A DNA stretch of 34,409 nt from Candidatus Bathyarchaeota archaeon (GCA_030626685.1 DAOUTL010000001.1:1-34409), one strand, 5' to 3'; shown: positions 1 to 7,608, counted from the first letter of the stretch. Notes: generated from the sequence alone by a model not told the origin. A program made the numbers and translations.

Positions 1-1
1 C

Positions 2-1753
2 TACGGGTCTCCGAAAAAGGCTATACTCCACCTGATTGAAGCTGGGTTCTCGCCGGAGCAAATAGAATGGAAAATGGGCGTGCCATACCATCGCATACGC
101 CTGTACATGCAGGGAATAGAACCCGAAAAAGGTGTGCCTTTCTCAAAAACGGTGGATGTCTACGAACGCCTAGCAGTCGTACGCGGGAAAAAGGGGAAAG
201 AAACGGAGCTGGCGAAATTCTTCCAAAACCCAGAGCTTACACTGGAGATTAAGGCTCGATTTGCCTTAGGCGCATTCACAGATGAAAGTTTGAAAATTGG
301 ACCTGGCTTGATAGAGAGGAGCATAAGCTTAGCCACGGGCGCTTCAATAAGTGAGGTTAGGAGGCTTCTCATAGACTATGGGGAACACGGTGAAGTCGCT
401 TATTTGCTTAAGAAGCCTAAAAACTCCGAGTTAACGGTGCAAGAGGTCTACGAAGCCATCAAGTTTCTGCCGAAACTGAGGAAGATTGGGGAACGTGAAC
501 TTCATGTTTCAAGTTTGTTGCGGGTGGGCACTCCGACGGAAGCTAAATATATTGTTAGGCTTTTGCTTGGAGACTTAAAGCTTGGCTACCGCATGCGCAC
601 AGTTATCAGAGCCGCAGCCAGAGCCTACGAGGTGCCGCCTGAACTGATTGAAAACGCGTGTGCAATATTGGGCTTAACGGAAGGTATAACACTGGCTTCA
701 GAAGGCATCCTCACACTGTCAGAGGTTAAAGTGCGTCCAGGACAGTTCGTCAGACCCCAGCTGGCTCATCTGTATGAACCCGACAAGGTTGTTTATCCGG
801 CGAGAGCGGAGTACAAACTGGACGGCAGCAGACTTCAAATTCACAGGTGGGGAACGCAGGTTTGGCTTTTCTCGAGGCGAGGTATAGAAAAATCAGAAGT
901 ATTACCCGAAATTGTTGAAATCGCCCGGAAGTTTAACGCTCAAAACTGTATTGTTGACGGCGAGTTAATAGCCGTAGACGATGCGGGAAATCCGTTGCCG
1001 TTCCAGTTGTTGCTTGAAAGAACTGTGCCGAGAAAGCTTTCACCAGAGGAACTTGAAGAAAGAAGACGGAAAGTCAAGGTCACAGTCAAAGCCTTTGACG
1101 TGTTGTTTTTGAATGGACAGGAGCTGCTTAACATGCCGCTTTCTGAAAGGCGAAAATATCTCGTGGAGGTTGTTCCAGCAGAACACGTTGTTGAGGGCGT
1201 TGACTGCCGAAGTGAAGTTGAGTTGATGCGGTTTTATGAAGAAGCGCTGAAGAAAAAGTATGAAGGGATAGTTGTCAAAGGCTTGAATGCACCGTATGAG
1301 ATAGGGCGAAGAACCTACACGTGGCTTAAGCTGAAGCCGGAACGCGACACAATAGACTGCATAATGGTGAAAGCCCTGTACGGAAAAGGAAAACGTGCAG
1401 GTTTATACTCGTCTTTTCTGCTTGCGGTCCGCGACCCATCGGAAAAGAAGCTCTACACCATTGGAAAAGTTTCAAACCTGCCGGAAGAAACGATGGATAC
1501 TCTTAGAACGATAATTGAAAGAACCAAAACAAGCGAAGATGACGAAGGAGTGTTCGTAAAGCCTTCAATCGTTGTTGAGGCGACATATCAGGAAATTCAA
1601 GAAACAGATGAATACACAAGCGGTTTCGCGTTAAGAGTGCCAAAAATAGTTAGGTTCAGAACAGAAAAAACGGTCGGTGACATAGACAGCATTAAAAAGG
1701 TTCAGAAGCTGTATGAACTGCAGTACGAAAGATATCCTGTTCAAACAGTCTAA
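2..1753 (+). CDS. lig: ATP-dependent DNA ligase, 5' partial
   Basis: Seals nicks in duplex DNA through an enzyme-AMP intermediate, in replication and repair. Numbered from the ATG at 74, the adenylated lysine is K248 in EYKLDGSR (codon 815-817), followed by DGELIA (motif III), FDVLFLNG (IIIa), EGIVVKG (IV), WLKLKPE (V) and RVPKIVRFR (VI). The N-terminal all-helical DNA-binding domain and the C-terminal OB-fold are both present, so the archaeal-type catalytic core is complete. The frame is open back to base 2; the added residues (YGSPKKAILHLIEAGF, then SPEQIEWKMGVPYHRIRLYM) look like a helix-turn-helix ahead of the usual ligase start, so the ATG at 74 is probably internal and the true start lies outside the window. 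It converges with the TA genes downstream. Confidence 0.93.
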   Translation, partial: YGSPKKAILHLIEAGFSPEQIEWKMGVPYHRIRLYMQGIEPEKGVPFSKTVDVYERLAVVRGKKGKETELAKFFQNPELTLEIKARFALGAFTDESLKIGPGLIERSISLATGASISEVRRLLIDYGEHGEVAYLLKKPKNSELTVQEVYEAIKFLPKLRKIGERELHVSSLLRVGTPTEAKYIVRLLLGDLKLGYRMRTVIRAAARAYEVPPELIENACAILGLTEGITLASEGILTLSEVKVRPGQFVRPQLAHLYEPDKVVYPARAEYKLDGSRLQIHRWGTQVWLFSRRGIEKSEVLPEIVEIARKFNAQNCIVDGELIAVDDAGNPLPFQLLLERTVPRKLSPEELEERRRKVKVTVKAFDVLFLNGQELLNMPLSERRKYLVEVVPAEHVVEGVDCRSEVELMRFYEEALKKKYEGIVVKGLNAPYEIGRRTYTWLKLKPERDTIDCIMVKALYGKGKRAGLYSSFLLAVRDPSEKKLYTIGKVSNLPEETMDTLRTIIERTKTSEDDEGVFVKPSIVVEATYQEIQETDEYTSGFALRVPKIVRFRTEKTVGDIDSIKKVQKLYELQYERYPVQTV

Positions 1754-1799
1754 AGGGTGAGGAGACAACTCTGTTTTTCAAACACCCTGAAAAATTGCT

Positions 1800-2273
1800 T
1801 TAGCTTTCTCCTTCCTCAAGTATTATTGGTGGACGATGGGTTGGGTCGACTCTTCGGAAGTCTGTTATTTTAAGCATGTTTTCGTCGTGGGTTGCTATGG
1901 TGTCTGCTTTCCATTTTATCATAGTTGCCAGTATTGTTGCGTCTCGACCTCCGATTCCGTACTCGTAGTATCTTTCAAACGTGTGCATGCTGAGGTGGAG
2001 TAGTTCCCTGTCGAGGGGCGCCACCATCATGTTTTTTAACGTAACAATTTTTAAAGCGTAGTCGTAGACTGGTGTCGGCGGAAGCTGCGCCTTCCTTCTT
2101 AGGTTATGAATAACTTCCATGACTATCACGGTGTTGACCAGTAGCTCTTCCCGGTCGATTACGCCTCCGCCTTTGTTTTTTCCCTGAAGCCATAGAAGCA
2201 CGTTCTCGTGTTCAGGGGCGTGGACGTCGCAGTTGTAGATCCATATCATAGAGTCTACGGCTATCATTTTCAT
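1800..2273 (-). CDS. vapC: VapC-like PIN-domain toxin
   Basis: PIN-domain proteins of this kind are Mg2+-dependent endoribonucleases that cut tRNA, rRNA or mRNA when their antitoxin is lost. The acidic centre is visible as D7 (AVDSM), E53 (VMEVIHNL), D111 (GGRDATILATM) and D130 (THDENML). At 157 aa it is slightly longer than a typical VapC because of a loop around residues 30-45. The ATG at 2273 lies 2 nt after the stop of the AbrB-type gene, so the two are co-transcribed. It converges with the ligase gene. The RNA target cannot be read from the sequence. Confidence 0.87.
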   Translation of the reverse strand: MKMIAVDSMIWIYNCDVHAPEHENVLLWLQGKNKGGGVIDREELLVNTVIVMEVIHNLRRKAQLPPTPVYDYALKIVTLKNMMVAPLDRELLHLSMHTFERYYEYGIGGRDATILATMIKWKADTIATHDENMLKITDFRRVDPTHRPPIILEEGES

Positions 2274-2275
2274 CC

Positions 2276-2497
2276 TTAAAAGAGCTTCTCGAAACCTATT
2301 GGCTTACGTCTTTTCTTAGCGATCTCTTCAGCAAGTCTTCGCGAGGCCTTCTTAAACTCTTCAGCTGAAGCAACACTGCAAACTATGAGGTGATCTTCCT
2401 CAAGGATGAGCGTAACCTCCTCTCCTAAGCCAAGCTTCCTCTTGTACTCTGCGGGTATGGTCAGTCTTCCCTTCTTGTCTAACTTAACCCTCTCCAT
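2276..2497 (-). CDS. vapB: AbrB/SpoVT-type antitoxin
   Basis: Swapped-hairpin DNA-binding antitoxin: the first 45 residues (MERVKLDKKGRLTIPAEYKR, then KLGLGEEVTLILEEDHLIV) are the AbrB fold, and the basic, helical C-terminus (residues 50-73) would wrap the PIN toxin. I chose the ATG at 2497 over a longer reading to 2554 because the TATA box (2532-2539) predicts a transcript start near 2508 and the conserved fold begins here. A perfect inverted repeat sits between the TATA box and this start. The toxin follows after 2 nt. In archaea such antitoxins both neutralise the toxin and repress their own promoter. Confidence 0.85.
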   Translation of the reverse strand: MERVKLDKKGRLTIPAEYKRKLGLGEEVTLILEEDHLIVCSVASAEEFKKASRRLAEEIAKKRRKPIGFEKLF

Positions 2498-2513
2498 GAA
2501 GCCCACACCGTTA

Positions 2514-2540
2514 TTCCCACATGGTGGGAAACTATAAAAA
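2514..2540 (-). promoter_or_regulatory. TATA box plus perfect inverted repeat (candidate operator)
   Basis: On the minus strand a TATA box (TTTTTATAG, 2532-2540) is followed by TTCCCAC and GTGGGAA (2514-2520 and 2524-2530), a 7-bp perfect inverted repeat with a 3-bp spacer over the expected transcript start. This is the usual place for an autoregulatory operator of the AbrB/VapC pair. Confidence 0.6.
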
Positions 2541-2617
2541 GGTTTCGACGGCAAGCCGGTTTTAGCATACTGAAAACTTGCGCGGAATCTTTTTGAAATG
2601 TAAAGACCGAAGTCCTT

Positions 2618-3412
2618 TCAAGCAAACATTGCCGTAAAATTAATTCTCATCTCATCGATCATTTGTTCTAAAGATGGTGTTGGTTCTGAACTTAGCCTTG
2701 TGAGTCCTATTCGCAGGAATGCTTCCAGAGTCTTGATGATACCTTCGGGAAAGAATTGTTCTACATCATGGAATGTTATTTCTTTGGTCTTACACTTTTT
2801 AATGAAAAATTCTTTGGTTCTTTCAACATTAATATCACCAACCTTCAAAAGCTTCCACACATCGTAGTAATCTCTGATTCTTTTCCTTTCAAGAATCGAC
2901 CTCATCTTCTCCGCCAAGATGTTCTCAAGAGTGTATGTGAGGACGCTAAATTCTGGGTAATCGTATGCTTTGGGAGCTTTAACTTTTCTAACATCACCGA
3001 TGAAGCCTTCTTTCGAAACCTCTATCTTGATCGTGTTCTTGCCTAGCAGACCAGTGTATTGTACCCTAACCTGTAAGTAACTTGGATTTATGAAGGGTTT
3101 GTCTTTGACGTTCAGAAGCAACCCACCACTTGCCTTCTCGACGATACCAGAGAGTTCCTCTATTAATTTAATGGAAATATTTTCCAAGTTAGAACGTTCG
3201 GAGATCGTGAAATCCAAGTCTTCCGAAAGTCTCCAACCCGAAGGAAAGTAAACCTTTGATAGGGCAGTTCCGCCCTTAAAGACGAGTTTATCGGAAAGTG
3301 AACTCGAAGAGATTCCGAAGAGAATCCAGCCAATGGCATAATCTTTTTCTATTAGGTCCAGTGCTAATTTTCTCTCCCTGGATATCCTTCTCAGTTCAGG
3401 TAGCGGAATCAT
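2618..3412 (-). CDS. AbiEii-type nucleotidyltransferase toxin
   Basis: DNA-polymerase-beta-like nucleotidyltransferase of the AbiEii family, the toxin of type IV TA/abortive-infection pairs; characterised members modify the tRNA acceptor end or other substrates with NTPs. Visible motifs: KGGTALSKVYF with the glycine signature, then SEDLDFTI giving the metal ligands D65 and D67, a basic KIEVSKEG strand, and the AbiEii helix LAEKMRSIL ending in RDYYDVWKL. The ATG at 3412 overlaps the stop of the upstream gene as ATGA, the classic coupled arrangement; a GTG at 3421 is the alternative. The 264-residue length is normal. Its partner is the nuclease-AbiEi fusion directly upstream. Confidence 0.85.
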   Translation of the reverse strand: MIPLPELRRISRERKLALDLIEKDYAIGWILFGISSSSLSDKLVFKGGTALSKVYFPSGWRLSEDLDFTISERSNLENISIKLIEELSGIVEKASGGLLLNVKDKPFINPSYLQVRVQYTGLLGKNTIKIEVSKEGFIGDVRKVKAPKAYDYPEFSVLTYTLENILAEKMRSILERKRIRDYYDVWKLLKVGDINVERTKEFFIKKCKTKEITFHDVEQFFPEGIIKTLEAFLRIGLTRLSSEPTPSLEQMIDEMRINFTAMFA

Positions 3413-4803
3413 CTTGTCCACTGTTCAGGATCTATTTTTATGTTCACACGTAACTTCCATCTCTCTTTAATCTTACCTCTTTTAGGAAGCTTAGGGTCTA
3501 AGCACGAGTATCCCTTTGAAATTTTAAGTCCAGTCAATAAACCATCGTATTCATGGAGTCCTAGTTTCTCTAACAGGTAGCCAAGTCTTTTTATTATCGT
3601 TCTGTTTCCCATTTTCTCCGCCATGTCCACGATTTTCTTGAAGTCCAAGTTTTCGTGTTCAAAGTAGATGGCCTTCGCAACTTCCTCTATCCCCACACAG
3701 TGTTCGGGATGGTCCAAGCAGTCAACTATTGTCTTTTCTGGAGTTGATATCTTGACAGGGATGTTCTCGATCTTGACCTCGGTGGTGCCGAACATCTTCC
3801 TCTCGGGAACTGTTACAAAGATGAATTCTACATTGAGAATTTTTTTTCTGTTCCTTGGTTTTGTTGTCGTTATGTAGACTGCAGGAGGGGTCTGCTCAGT
3901 GAGTCCGTGATAGTTCAACGCGCTCCAATGGCTTATGTAGTAAGGCCTGACCATATGCGATGCTATCATGAAGCTGTGGACAGTATAACTTCTTGCTCCC
4001 AACTCACCAGCTTCCAAGGGAGCTATCATGTACAATCCCTTCTTTATCTTTAGAATCCAGTTCTTTTTGGAGAGGTTGTACAGAAGACTTTTAGGGTTTT
4101 TATCATATTCTTTGACATCTTCAAGAGTAAAGATTCCTTTACCCCTGTAGCTGAGGTCTGATAGGATTCTCGCCTCTCTTGCAGAAAGACTTTTCCTCCC
4201 CGCTTCTTTTAATTCTACGACTCCTATCTCTTTAGGAGCAATTGGCTCAATTTTAACATCGATCCCGTATTCTTTTTTTAACTTCGGCAATTCATCCCTT
4301 ATTCTTTTTATCTCAGGTATTTTTTCAGCTACTGGCATCAATACAAATGTTTTGCTGTTCTCTGTGGTTAAGTAATAGATTGAACGTGCATATTTCGTTA
4401 ATATCGGGATAACCGTTCTATTCAAAGGCCTTTTTAGCTTGGGGTGGGGAATTTGCGTTAAATCGTCTGTACAAAGAATTCTCTTATATTCGATGTTATA
4501 GAGCCTACATGCTTCCTTTGCCTCTTCTCTCATTTCAGGTGAAAGTACCATACATCTTATCGAGGACGGATCTAACCCCTTTTCCTTGGACAATAAAAAT
4601 CTATATTTGATTACCTGGTCGAAGATGTCAAATGAAACAGGAACGCTCTTTATCTCAATGATCAAATATCTTTTGTTTCTATCCAGAAATAGCAAGTCTA
4701 TCTTAGAATCATTAATCGCTACTTCTTTTCCAATCCTCTCTAACCCTTCCTCTATTAATCCTGGATACTTTGAAAGCACCTCTTCAATAACGCTTTCTTT
4801 CAT
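3409..4803 (-). CDS. PD-(D/E)XK nuclease-like domain fused to AbiEi-like antitoxin
   Basis: 464-aa two-domain protein. Residues 1-115 look like a NucS/RecB-type restriction-endonuclease fold: SKIDLLFLDRNKRYLIIEIK gives D36 and the E50-x-K52 pair, preceded by a helical segment as in NucS C-terminal domains. Residues about 205-460 resemble AbiEi antitoxins: a winged helix (AREARILSDLSYRGKGIFTL, then LYNLSKKNWILKIKKGLYMI) and the AbiEi core with SHWSALNYHGL, VYITTTKPRNRK and STPEKTIVDCLDHPE. It overlaps the AbiEii gene by 4 nt. The C-terminal part should neutralise or regulate the transferase; the nuclease-like part is an unusual addition, and whether it cuts DNA is unknown. A TATA-like run at 4876-4884 could drive the operon. 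Confidence 0.78.
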   Translation of the reverse strand: MKESVIEEVLSKYPGLIEEGLERIGKEVAINDSKIDLLFLDRNKRYLIIEIKSVPVSFDIFDQVIKYRFLLSKEKGLDPSSIRCMVLSPEMREEAKEACRLYNIEYKRILCTDDLTQIPHPKLKRPLNRTVIPILTKYARSIYYLTTENSKTFVLMPVAEKIPEIKRIRDELPKLKKEYGIDVKIEPIAPKEIGVVELKEAGRKSLSAREARILSDLSYRGKGIFTLEDVKEYDKNPKSLLYNLSKKNWILKIKKGLYMIAPLEAGELGARSYTVHSFMIASHMVRPYYISHWSALNYHGLTEQTPPAVYITTTKPRNRKKILNVEFIFVTVPERKMFGTTEVKIENIPVKISTPEKTIVDCLDHPEHCVGIEEVAKAIYFEHENLDFKKIVDMAEKMGNRTIIKRLGYLLEKLGLHEYDGLLTGLKISKGYSCLDPKLPKRGKIKERWKLRVNIKIDPEQWTR

Positions 4804-5141
4804 TCAAATCATCTCTATTCTTTTGGCAATTACCTCTCCTAATCTAATACTTCTGATAAAATAATGTAGGTTCATAAATAAATATCCTTCTACAATGTGG
4901 CTTTGGATTGAAAGAGGAACTACCGAACTAAGGGCATGGATTCTAAGGCTATTGCTGAGCTTGTGAGGTTCGGCCTCTTCCACCTTAGCCTCGCCTTTCC
5001 GAGCTTCTCTAATTTCTCCCTTACGGTCTTGTTTATGAACCCTTCGGAACAATACCCGTCTTGCGGAGTTAAACGGGCAAAAACTCAGAAAAGACATGGG
5101 ATGCGTGAAAGTGAAGGTGTGCTTAGCCGTTGGGTGAGCTG
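4804..5141. other. Intergenic stretch without a convincing gene
   Basis: This 338-bp gap holds the probable AbiE promoter on the minus strand (TATA-like TATTTATTTAT near 4876-4886) and the 3' end of the next VapC. A 97-codon minus-strand frame (4804-5097) ends directly at the AbiEi start, but it is rich in R, K and S with no recognisable fold and lies across the promoter. I do not regard it as a gene. Confidence 0.5.
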
Positions 5142-5576
5142 TTAGTTCATGTGCGTATACGTTTTAAGGTCTTCGGTGGGAATTTCTTTGGCTTTTAAGA
5201 GTTTTGAGTCCGTAGTTACTAGGGGATTGCCGGTTGCTATGGCGGCTGCTGCGTGAAATGAATCGAAGTATGTGAGGTTTCCTCCAAATTTCTTGTAAAG
5301 TTTTACGTGGTTTTCATAAATGTTGCTGTCTATTTCTATCTTGTTTAGAACGGGATTCGTGATTATGTCCGATATGAATGAAAGCCACTCTGTTAACGGG
5401 ACATCAACTTTTTGCGCTAACCAAACTGCTTCTGCCTCTAAAATTATGGGAGTAACAACGAAGATTTCCGCTTTTTCTTTTTCTGCTGAGTTGAAGAAGG
5501 CTTCGGCGTTCTGGTGGTGGGGGTCTTCTTCGAATGCGTATGCCATTAATAGTCGAAGATCGGCTATAAATTTCAT
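5142..5576 (-). CDS. vapC: VapC-like PIN-domain toxin
   Basis: 144-aa PIN protein, a predicted ribonuclease toxin. The acidic residues are D6 (FIADLRLLM), E47 (ILEAEAVWLA), D105 (YFDSFHAAAA) and D123 (VTTDSKLL). The first motif reads D-L-R rather than the usual D-T/S-N/S, a minor deviation. The ATG at 5576 begins 2 nt after the AbrB-type antitoxin stop, giving a tight operon. The FDSFHAAAA helix is typical of archaeal VapC. The target RNA is unknown. Confidence 0.87.
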   Translation of the reverse strand: MKFIADLRLLMAYAFEEDPHHQNAEAFFNSAEKEKAEIFVVTPIILEAEAVWLAQKVDVPLTEWLSFISDIITNPVLNKIEIDSNIYENHVKLYKKFGGNLTYFDSFHAAAAIATGNPLVTTDSKLLKAKEIPTEDLKTYTHMN

Positions 5577-5578
5577 GG

Positions 5579-5827
5579 TTATCCTGACCGGACACTGGAT
5601 TCTTTCATGAAGACTTCTTCTACTTCTTCTTTATCTTTCTCTGTTTCATATTTTGGTTTGCCTAGAAATCGTTTATGGAACATTTTGAATGATTTTGGAG
5701 TGAGGATTATCTTTCCTTTCTTAACGGTCCAGAAAAGTTCCATTCCTTCCTCTACATGAATTTTTTCTCTTATGGATTTGGGGATGGTTAGCGTGTATCT
5801 CCGTTGAATGGATGTTTTTTCCGTCAT
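5579..5827 (-). CDS. vapB: AbrB-type antitoxin
   Basis: 82-aa antitoxin with an N-terminal AbrB swapped-hairpin domain (IQRRYTLTIPKSIREKIHVE, then EGMELFWTVKKGKIILTP) and a charged helical tail that should bind the PIN toxin. A minus-strand TATA-like ATTTAAATT near 5847-5855 lies about 25 nt before the ATG at 5827, so the mRNA may be leaderless. The toxin gene follows after 2 nt. No clear inverted repeat was seen here. Confidence 0.83.
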   Translation of the reverse strand: MTEKTSIQRRYTLTIPKSIREKIHVEEGMELFWTVKKGKIILTPKSFKMFHKRFLGKPKYETEKDKEEVEEVFMKESSVRSG

Positions 5828-5933
5828 TTTTGATTTCCACCAAAATTTAAATAATCGTCGGAAATATAAGTGTTTTGCTGGCTAAATTTCATCAGATAGT
5901 TAGAAGAAATTAGTTAACACGTTATTAAGATGC

Positions 5934-6326
5934 TTACTTTTCAAGTTCCATGAGTTCTTCAGGTGAAATAACTCTGTCCTTTGGTAGCCATTGGAAATCT
6001 TTCTTGTTATATGTTGCGAGTTTAGCTTCACATATTATTGCGGTGGCACCTATCGTGTAATCTCTAGCTTTTTCTTTGAAATCCCATTTTCCAACAGCGG
6101 AGCAAGCTGAGATTTTTGCAATCTCCGTGTCGAAAGGAACCACATTGATTTTGTGAAGTTTCAGAAAGGCGTCTGTGTAGTTTTCAGTTCGTCCCCTCTT
6201 CAAATGATGATAAACCAGCTCCATGTAGGCGATGCACGGAATCACTTTTTCAATGTTTGCATGAGCTCTCAGCCAATTGCAGAAAGCTAAGTTGCTGAAG
6301 ATGTTGGTGTCAAGCACAATTCTCAT
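5934..6326 (-). CDS. vapC: VapC-like PIN-domain toxin
   Basis: 130-aa PIN toxin with D6 (VLDTNIF), E36 (AYMELVYH), D89 (KARDYTIGATAI) and a last acidic position D110 in TYNKKDF, where many family members have N-x-x-D-F. It belongs to the compact VapC type with the signature I-x-L-D-T-N at the start. It follows its AbrB-type partner by 9 nt and shares its transcript. A predicted ribonuclease whose substrate cannot be inferred. Confidence 0.87.
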   Translation of the reverse strand: MRIVLDTNIFSNLAFCNWLRAHANIEKVIPCIAYMELVYHHLKRGRTENYTDAFLKLHKINVVPFDTEIAKISACSAVGKWDFKEKARDYTIGATAIICEAKLATYNKKDFQWLPKDRVISPEELMELEK

Positions 6327-6335
6327 TGAAACACT

Positions 6336-6569
6336 CTAACCTCTCTGCTTTTCAATTCCTTTTCCAATTCCCTCACGGGTTTCAGCTATCGTTTTTTCTA
6401 TGTCTTTGCATCCTTCGCAGAACTCTCTTGTGAAGTCTTCAACTCTGAAGAGGTGATATTTGCCGTCGGCTTCCTTGATGAAAACCACGTTGTCTCCAAC
6501 TTTTATTTTAAGATCTTCACGTACCTCTTTCGGAATAGTGACCTGATACTTCCTAGTGACAACTACCAT
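6336..6569 (-). CDS. vapB: AbrB-type antitoxin with a CxxC tail
   Basis: 77-aa antitoxin. Residues 1-45 (TRKYQVTIPKEVREDLKIKV then GDNVVFIKEADGKYHLFRV) form the AbrB domain. The C-terminal tail contains FCEGC, an unusual CxxC pair for an AbrB antitoxin, and ends in a charged helix likely to contact the toxin. A minus-strand TATA (TTTAAATA, 6608-6615) fits a transcript start near 6585 and a short leader to the ATG at 6569. The 183 bp upstream to 6752 hold only this promoter and the end of the next operon. Confidence 0.82.
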   Translation of the reverse strand: MVVVTRKYQVTIPKEVREDLKIKVGDNVVFIKEADGKYHLFRVEDFTREFCEGCKDIEKTIAETREGIGKGIEKQRG

Positions 6570-6752
6570 CTTTCAGTCGCCACTACAATGAGAAAAATGT
6601 ACTACTATTTAAACAGTCCCCCTACTCGTTCATTCCATGCATAAAAGTAAAGGTACTTGAGAGTTTGGCGATGGAGCTTCGATGGTTTTGTTCCAATTTT
6701 CAGTGTTGTGTGCAAAGTTATGTGGATGGCGTGGGTTTCCCGCTCGCCTGTG

Positions 6753-7064
6753 TTAGAGGTTGTGTGCGAACGCGAGTTGTATTAGGTTGTTGTAGACGAC
6801 GGCTACGTATAGGCTCACTAAGGATAGCAGTAGGATTTCAAGCAGTCTTTTGGCTTTTTTGAAGTTGCGTTTTCTGCAGTATGCGTACGTTGGAATCCAC
6901 GTCGTTGCGAGTATTATTGGAGCTGAGATTTTTCCTTGAAGGTTTTGCGGGTTGTACAGGGGGTTTAGCTCTGTTGCTCCTTGGCTTAGTCCGTAGATGG
7001 TTGTCGCCGCGTCAGCCAGGTTCAGCATAAAAAGGGTTGCTAGGAGGCAGAGGTATTTCCTCAA
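6753..7064 (-). CDS. DUF5658-like small membrane protein
   Basis: 103-aa membrane protein with about three hydrophobic segments (residues 4-22, 47-63, 76-95). The N-terminal pattern LNLADAATTIYGLSQGATEL followed by NPLY matches the DUF5658 signature (D-x-x-T-T plus G-x-x-E-x-N-P). The function of that family is unknown. Translation probably starts at a TTG (7062-7064) that overlaps the upstream stop as TTGA, so it is translationally coupled to the small secreted protein and depends on the same promoter and structured leader. Confidence 0.65.
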   Translation of the reverse strand: MRKYLCLLATLFMLNLADAATTIYGLSQGATELNPLYNPQNLQGKISAPIILATTWIPTYAYCRKRNFKKAKRLLEILLLSLVSLYVAVVYNNLIQLAFAHNL

Positions 7065-7339
7065 CCTTCCTCACCTGTGAACTGCGGAATTTCTGGTACG
7101 GTGTAGTTGCCCAGGTCTGAAGGATCGTAGTTGTAGTTTGGATCTTGAAACTTTTTCGCCACATCCCACGCGCGGTCCAAGAAGTTCAGGGTGTCTGTCA
7201 TTATTTCCTCGAACTGTGTGTTCAGTTCTTCCGTTTGGCTTTGAGTAGTGGCCGAAAGCAGTATTCCGTTTACGCCTAGACTTATTGTTGTGGTTAGCAG
7301 CATTGCAGTTAGCAGCATCCCGACTAGAACGGTTTTCAA
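7061..7339 (-). CDS. Small secreted or membrane-anchored protein of unknown function
   Basis: 92-aa protein with an N-terminal hydrophobic segment (VLVGMLLTAMLLTTTISLGV) that could be a signal peptide or anchor, followed by a polar, acidic segment with many N, Q, E and Y residues (NYNYDPSDLGNY). The start is a TTG at 7339 because a strong Shine-Dalgarno GGAGG sits 7 nt upstream; the ATG at 7346 is in another frame and too close to it. The gene has a leader of about 105 nt with a conserved hairpin, almost the same as that of the 1393-aa surface protein, so the two are probably co-regulated. No family recognised. Confidence 0.6.
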   Translation of the reverse strand: MKTVLVGMLLTAMLLTTTISLGVNGILLSATTQSQTEELNTQFEEIMTDTLNFLDRAWDVAKKFQDPNYNYDPSDLGNYTVPEIPQFTGEEG

Positions 7340-7393
7340 ATTTCATCCTCCTTTCTAAGCCTTCTCCTTTCTCTTCTCTTCGTTTCAGTTGAG

Positions 7394-7437
7394 GGCGTCC
7401 GTTCGCGGGTCCCTACAAGTCGTACCCGCCTGACGCC
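7394..7437 (-). ncRNA. Structured 5' leader element, copy 1
   Basis: In the minus-strand transcript an outer stem GGCGUC/GACGCC (7432-7437 with 7394-7399) encloses an inner stem GCGGGU/ACCCGC (7424-7429 with 7405-7410) and a loop containing GACUUGUAGGG. The same architecture recurs at 15777-15831 with pairing-preserving changes. It starts only a few bases after the predicted transcript start. It does not match any riboswitch class I can recall. Confidence 0.6.
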
Positions 7438-7464
7438 TTAACTGTCAATTTACAGTTGTTTTTT

Positions 7465-7498
7465 CTTATAAAAACTACGTTTCCAACCTGAGAATATT
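7465..7498 (-). promoter_or_regulatory. Promoter shared with the 15.9-kb surface operon
   Basis: A minus-strand TATA box (GTTTTTATAAG, around 7465-7475) is preceded by TTGGAAACGTA and AATATTCTC. Positions 7465-7487 are identical to 15860-15882, and the GAGAATATT block also recurs. Conservation extends about 25 bp upstream of the TATA box, further than a core promoter needs, which suggests a common activator site. Confidence 0.65.
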
Positions 7499-7563
7499 AC
7501 AAATTGGATATATGTCCTTTGGAATAAGTAAAAATTTTATTGTTGAACACGGATTTTTCCGAC

Positions 7564-7602
7564 ATATTTATTAGTGTAAGGTGTTTTGTATTTTGTAAGG
7601 TG
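7564..7602 (+). promoter_or_regulatory. TATA region and 9-bp direct repeat before a VapBC pair
   Basis: A TATA-like ATATTTATTA (7563-7572) is followed by two direct copies of TGTAAGGTG (7575-7583 and 7594-7602) with start points 19 bp apart. The second copy supplies the AAGGTGA ribosome-binding site for the ATG at 7609. The first may be an operator half-site or a chance duplication of the ribosome-binding site. Confidence 0.4.
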
Positions 7603-7608
7603 AATCAA

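Noticed and set aside
1754..1788. AGGGTG...CACCCT hairpin after the ligase as terminator
   Set aside because: The 6-bp arms are 23 bases apart and the T-run lies inside the loop; too weak to call.
4804..5097. 97-codon minus-strand ORF abutting the AbiEi start
   Set aside because: Low-complexity basic/serine composition, no fold, and it covers the promoter region of the AbiE operon.
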